Origin: an uncultured Eubacteriales bacterium
Lineage (GTDB): Bacteria; Bacillota; Clostridia; Oscillospirales; Butyricicoccaceae
Reading direction: 5' to 3'
NCBI GenBank assembly: GCA_934636325.1
Contig: CAKUAK010000071.1
Span: forward strand, 1-18,881
Length of the DNA: 18,881 nucleotides
Made by a program: the position numbers and the translations under genes. Positions 15,317 through 18,881 of the stretch are shown here, one piece after another (positions within the stretch are counted from its first letter, which is position 1; every line of letters starts with the position of its first letter). The notes beneath the pieces were generated by a model that ran no database searches, was not told the origin of the DNA, and saw only the letters and a list, made by a program, of their open reading frames with translations.

Positions 15317-18300
15317 GTTTACCGAGAGCCAGCGCAGCGCCATAGAAAGCCGCGGTTGCTCGCTTATAGTTTCGGCGGCCGCCGGATCGGGAAAGACGGC
15401 CGTTCTTGTCGAGCGTGTCATAGGTCTTATCTGTGATCCCGATTCCCCGGCAAGCATAGACCGTCTGCTGGTCGTCACCTTCACCAACGCCGCCGCGTCG
15501 GAGATGCGGGCTAAGATAAGCAAGGCCGTCATGGAAAAGCTGTCCCGCGAGCCGGGGAACATCAGGCTGCGCCGCCAGCTGTCACTTCTGTCCTGCGCAA
15601 GGATACAGACCGTCCATGCCTTCTGCCTCGATCTTGTGCGCGAGCATTTTTCCGAATGCGGTGTTCCGGCCGATTTTGCCGTGGCCGACCAGGCCCGGGC
15701 GTCGGAGCTTCGCGCCCAGGCCATGGAGGATACCCTTGAAGAGCTCTATATCGAAAACGACGGCGATTTCGCGGCTCTGTGCGAGGCTTTGGCCGAAGAA
15801 AAGGGCGACCGTGTGCTCGAATCGGTCATAAACGATGTTTTTGATAAGCTGTCGAGCCATATCGACCCGTCGGCCAGCCTCGAACGCTTTACATCGGCGG
15901 AGGGGCAGGACAGCTGGAAGGGCATCCTGACCTCGATGGCCGCCGAGATAATGGAGAACGCGGCGGCCCGGCTTGAAAGCTCGGTGAAAAATATGGAGGA
16001 TTGCCCCGCCGTGTATGATAAATACATGCCGGCCTTCTCCGAATGTCTTGATTTTGCCGCCGCCTGCCTGACCGCCTTTGAGGATAGCTGGGACAGGGGA
16101 TACCAAACGGTCCATGCCTTCTCGAATCCGCGGCTTCCCGCCGTCAAGGGCGAAGAATACGCCGATCTGCGCGCCGTCATGCAGGAGGCAAAAAAGAAGT
16201 TTGCCGCCTCTGTCAGGCAGATCTGCGACAGGATATACATGCTGTCGGGATCGGAATCTGAGTTCGGCCGCGAAGAGAACCTCGCCGCCCTGCGGGGGCT
16301 GCGCAGGGCCGTGACGCGGTACAGCGAGAGATATTCGCATATAAAGCTCAAATACCGTCTGCTGGATTTTTCCGACCTCGAGCATTATGCCCTCGGGCTG
16401 CTGCGCACAGAGGACGGAAAGCCTACGTCGCTTGCCATACAGCTGTCGGAAGAGCTCGACGAGGTGCTGGTCGACGAGTATCAGGATACAAACGATATTC
16501 AGGAGGCCATATTCCGCGCCGTGACCTGCCGCTGCGGAAGCAGCTTTTATGTCGGCGACGTCAAGCAGAGCATATACCGCTTCCGCATGGCCAAGCCGGA
16601 GATATTCATGGAAAAATATTTAAGCTATGGCGATCACCTTTCCGGAAAAACCGGCAATATGCGGATATCGCTCAATAAAAACTTCCGTTCGAGACCCGAA
16701 ATACTCGGGGCATGCAACCATGTTTTCCGCGCCGTCATGTCGCGGGAGTTCGGCGATATAGATTACGACGATAACGAAGCCCTCTATCCCGGCGCGCCCT
16801 ATCCCGATGACGGCGAAAGAGTAAGGTTCGAGGTGATCGACATGTCAGATGCCTCCGGTGACGATGATTCGCCCGAGCGCGCCGAAGCCGAGGCCATATT
16901 TACGGCCAATGAAATATACCGCATGATGGAGACCGAAAAGGTAACAGATCCCTTCACCGGTCAGACACGCCCGGCGGAATACAGGGATTTTGCCGTATTG
17001 CTCAGCTCCTTTGCCAATAAATCATCATATTTCATAAAAGAGCTGGAAAGGCTGGATATCCCGGTCAGCGGCGCCCAGCGCGAGTTCTGGAACAGCATGG
17101 AGATACTGTCGATGATGTCCTTCCTGCGGGTCCTCGACAACCGCCGGCAGGATATACCGCTTATCGGCCTTATGCGTTCGGCTATATTCCTTTTTACGGC
17201 CGACGATCTGGCGGCTGTCCGGGCCGAAACGCCGTCGGCGTCATTTTTCGACGCGCTCTCGGCATATGCGTTGGCCCACGGCGGCCGGACGGCCGAGTTT
17301 CTGGCTCAGCTCGATGAATACGCCGCCTATGTGCCCGATGCCTCGCCGTCGCAGATAATATCCATGCTTTATTCCCGGTATTCCATCCCGGCGGTGTTCG
17401 GCGCGATGGAAAAGGGCAGGGACAGGACCGAAAACCTCAGGGCATTTTACGATCTTGCGTCGGAGTATGAAGGCAGCGGCCACCGCAGTCTTTTTGATTT
17501 CATAAGGTATGCCGAGAGCATGATGGAGCAGGGTCAGGCACCGGCCGTCGATCAGGGCGACGGTGTAAGGATCATGAGCATACATCGCTCCAAGGGCCTC
17601 GAGTTCCCCTTTGTGTTCCTGCCCGATCTCAACAAACGCTTCAACTTTGACGACGCCCAGAGCCCGGCCATAGTCCATGACCGGCTGGGCATAGGCCTCA
17701 GGATAAGGATGCGCGGCAGCCATGCCCAGTACCGCATGCCGATGCATATCGCCGCCGCTGCCGCTATAAAGCGAGAGCTGGCGGGCGAAGAGGTGCGCAA
17801 GCTCTATGTCGCCATGACCCGGGCTAAGGAAAAGCTCATCATGGTATGCGGGATGAATGACGCCAAAAAGCACCTGGAGGATATAAGGTCGGAGGTCGAG
17901 CTCGGCGGAATAACGCCCGGTTGGCTTGCCGGGATAAGCAATGCCGCCGATTGGATTCTGGCTTCGCTGGCCGATAAACCCTGCCCCTATATAGCTCTTT
18001 CGGTCGAGCCCTATGACGCGATAGGGCAGATCCGGGCGGACAAAAAGGCCGAGCCCGGCGCGGAGGCGGCCGCGAAAACGGCCGATCCGGAGCTTGCGGC
18101 GCTGCTCGATCGCCGGGACGAGGAGTATAGATACAAGCGTCTGTCAGAGCTGCCGTCCAAGCTGACGCCCGCCGGGGCGCGGCGGATCCTCGAGGATTCG
18201 GGAGTGATCTATAAAAGCGGCGGCGCCACCCTTGTCGATGTTTACCGCCGGAAGGCGGCCGACAGCGCCGACACAGGCTTGGACGGTGCCGCCCGGGGAA

Positions 18301-18794
18301 CGGCGATACACAGATTTTTAAGCGTCGTGATGCCCGATGAATGTGCCGATGACGCCGCGATATCGGTCAGGGCACGAGAGCTGGCGCAGAGCGGCCTGCT
18401 GACTCCTGCCGAGGCCGATGCGATCGAGCCTGCCATGATCTGCGGCTTCTGGGACAGCCGGTGGGGAAGGGCGGCATCAAGCGGAGAATACCGCCTCCTT
18501 CGTGAATATGAGTTTTCGGCCCTCTTTTCTCCCGCCGAGCTGGGGCTTGATGAGGATGGGGAAGCGGATATCCTGATGAACGGTATCATTGACCTTCTCA
18601 TCATCGGGCCCGACGGAATAACGGTCGTTGACTTCAAGACCGACAGCGTAAAGCCGGGGCAGGAGGCAAAGGCCGCCGCACGGCATAAGCTCCAGCTTGA
18701 CATTTACGGCATGTCGGCCGAAAAGATATTCCGCCTCCCGGTAAAAGAAAAGATAGTTTTCTTCCTTAAGCCCGGCGTCGGCGTCCCGGTGTAA
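15306..18794 (+). CDS. addA: ATP-dependent helicase/nuclease AddA subunit
   Basis: Motor subunit of AddAB: a 3'-5' UvrD-family helicase fused to a RecB-type nuclease. 1162 residues (B. subtilis AddA about 1230). Motifs in order: Walker A SAAAGSGKT (23-31), FTNAAASEM (motif Ia), LVDEYQDTND with D390/E391 (Walker B), GDVKQSIYRFR (motif III), NFRSR (motif IV), IMSIHRSKGLEFP (motif V), LYVAMTRAKEKL (motif VI). The C-terminal nuclease has GIIDLL (D1096) and VVDFKTD (D1109, K1111). I chose ATG 15306, with AGGAGG 9 bases upstream; a frame extension to 15282 runs into addB coding sequence. The start lies inside the addB end (11-base overlap), so the two subunits are translationally coupled. Confidence 0.96.
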   Translation: MAVEFTESQRSAIESRGCSLIVSAAAGSGKTAVLVERVIGLICDPDSPASIDRLLVVTFTNAAASEMRAKISKAVMEKLSREPGNIRLRRQLSLLSCARIQTVHAFCLDLVREHFSECGVPADFAVADQARASELRAQAMEDTLEELYIENDGDFAALCEALAEEKGDRVLESVINDVFDKLSSHIDPSASLERFTSAEGQDSWKGILTSMAAEIMENAAARLESSVKNMEDCPAVYDKYMPAFSECLDFAAACLTAFEDSWDRGYQTVHAFSNPRLPAVKGEEYADLRAVMQEAKKKFAASVRQICDRIYMLSGSESEFGREENLAALRGLRRAVTRYSERYSHIKLKYRLLDFSDLEHYALGLLRTEDGKPTSLAIQLSEELDEVLVDEYQDTNDIQEAIFRAVTCRCGSSFYVGDVKQSIYRFRMAKPEIFMEKYLSYGDHLSGKTGNMRISLNKNFRSRPEILGACNHVFRAVMSREFGDIDYDDNEALYPGAPYPDDGERVRFEVIDMSDASGDDDSPERAEAEAIFTANEIYRMMETEKVTDPFTGQTRPAEYRDFAVLLSSFANKSSYFIKELERLDIPVSGAQREFWNSMEILSMMSFLRVLDNRRQDIPLIGLMRSAIFLFTADDLAAVRAETPSASFFDALSAYALAHGGRTAEFLAQLDEYAAYVPDASPSQIISMLYSRYSIPAVFGAMEKGRDRTENLRAFYDLASEYEGSGHRSLFDFIRYAESMMEQGQAPAVDQGDGVRIMSIHRSKGLEFPFVFLPDLNKRFNFDDAQSPAIVHDRLGIGLRIRMRGSHAQYRMPMHIAAAAAIKRELAGEEVRKLYVAMTRAKEKLIMVCGMNDAKKHLEDIRSEVELGGITPGWLAGISNAADWILASLADKPCPYIALSVEPYDAIGQIRADKKAEPGAEAAAKTADPELAALLDRRDEEYRYKRLSELPSKLTPAGARRILEDSGVIYKSGGATLVDVYRRKAADSADTGLDGAARGTAIHRFLSVVMPDECADDAAISVRARELAQSGLLTPAEADAIEPAMICGFWDSRWGRAASSGEYRLLREYEFSALFSPAELGLDEDGEADILMNGIIDLLIIGPDGITVVDFKTDSVKPGQEAKAAARHKLQLDIYGMSAEKIFRLPVKEKIVFFLKPGVGVPV

Positions 18795-18808
18795 GACAGA
18801 ATATATGA

Positions 18809-18844
18809 AAAGGGCTGCATACCGTGACCGGTATGCAGCCCTTT
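18809..18844. terminator. Intrinsic terminator after addA
   Basis: Perfect 16-bp stem (18809-18824 with 18829-18844, AAAGGGCTGCATACCG and complement) with a 4-base loop. The plus side is followed by GGCTTTTGC and the minus side by four T, so it probably works for a converging gene as well. Confidence 0.85.
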
Positions 18845-18859
18845 GGCTTTTGCTTTATT

Positions 18860-18881
18860 TTAGTAAGCCAGCGTCAGTCCG
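18860..18881 (-). CDS. Possible 3' end of a converging gene cut by the window edge
   Basis: On the minus strand the last bases read GLTLAY followed by TAA at 18862-18860, placed directly beyond the bidirectional terminator as expected for a converging gene. Another frame ends at a different stop, so neither the frame nor the product can be decided from 22 bases. Confidence 0.25.

Overview
The window reads as a chromosomal segment of a spore-forming, moderately GC-rich member of Clostridia (Bacillota). Supporting signs are a dipicolinate synthase pair (dpaA-dpaB, needed for endospores), the AddAB recombination nuclease-helicase instead of RecBCD, an MreB/Mbl cell-shape protein, strong AGGAGG ribosome binding sites and sigma-A-like promoters. 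The exact genus cannot be read from the sequence. There are no rRNA or tRNA genes, CRISPR arrays or insertion sequences.

Layout. 1-618 (+): 3' part of a ComF-type phosphoribosyltransferase. 703-1725 (+): MreB/Mbl with its own promoter, ending at a strong terminator. 1797-2684 (+): CPBP-family membrane protease. 2715-3586 (+): a BAAT/acyl-CoA-thioesterase-like hydrolase broken by three single-base homopolymer changes. A 16-bp hairpin separates it from the minus-strand pair oadB-like (3857-4987) and oadG-like (3715-3843, 42 codons), which encode the membrane part of a Na+-pumping decarboxylase. Their promoter sits beside a structured leader whose 3' stem strand is shared with an intrinsic terminator, the layout of an ON riboswitch. 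Next come murC (minus, 5333-6721) and divergent dpaA-dpaB (plus, 6935-8268). 8380-8685 (minus) is a collapsed remnant of an NSS-family sodium symporter. Then follow a CsdA/CshA-like DEAD-box RNA helicase (minus, 8848-10398), an imidazolonepropionase/prolidase-like amidohydrolase (minus, 10591-11802, TTG start), and the addB-addA operon (plus, 11972-18794) closed by a terminator at the right edge.

Functionally the window mixes housekeeping genes (cell wall and shape: mreB, murC; DNA repair: addAB; RNA remodelling: DEAD-box helicase), sporulation (dpaAB) and sodium bioenergetics (oadB/oadG). Two genes are decaying, the BAAT-like hydrolase and the NSS symporter, while the long addAB genes are intact, which argues for genuine gene loss rather than generally poor sequence. 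The most notable item is the candidate metal- or sodium-sensing riboswitch in front of the sodium pump genes (minus strand, about 5170 to 5026).
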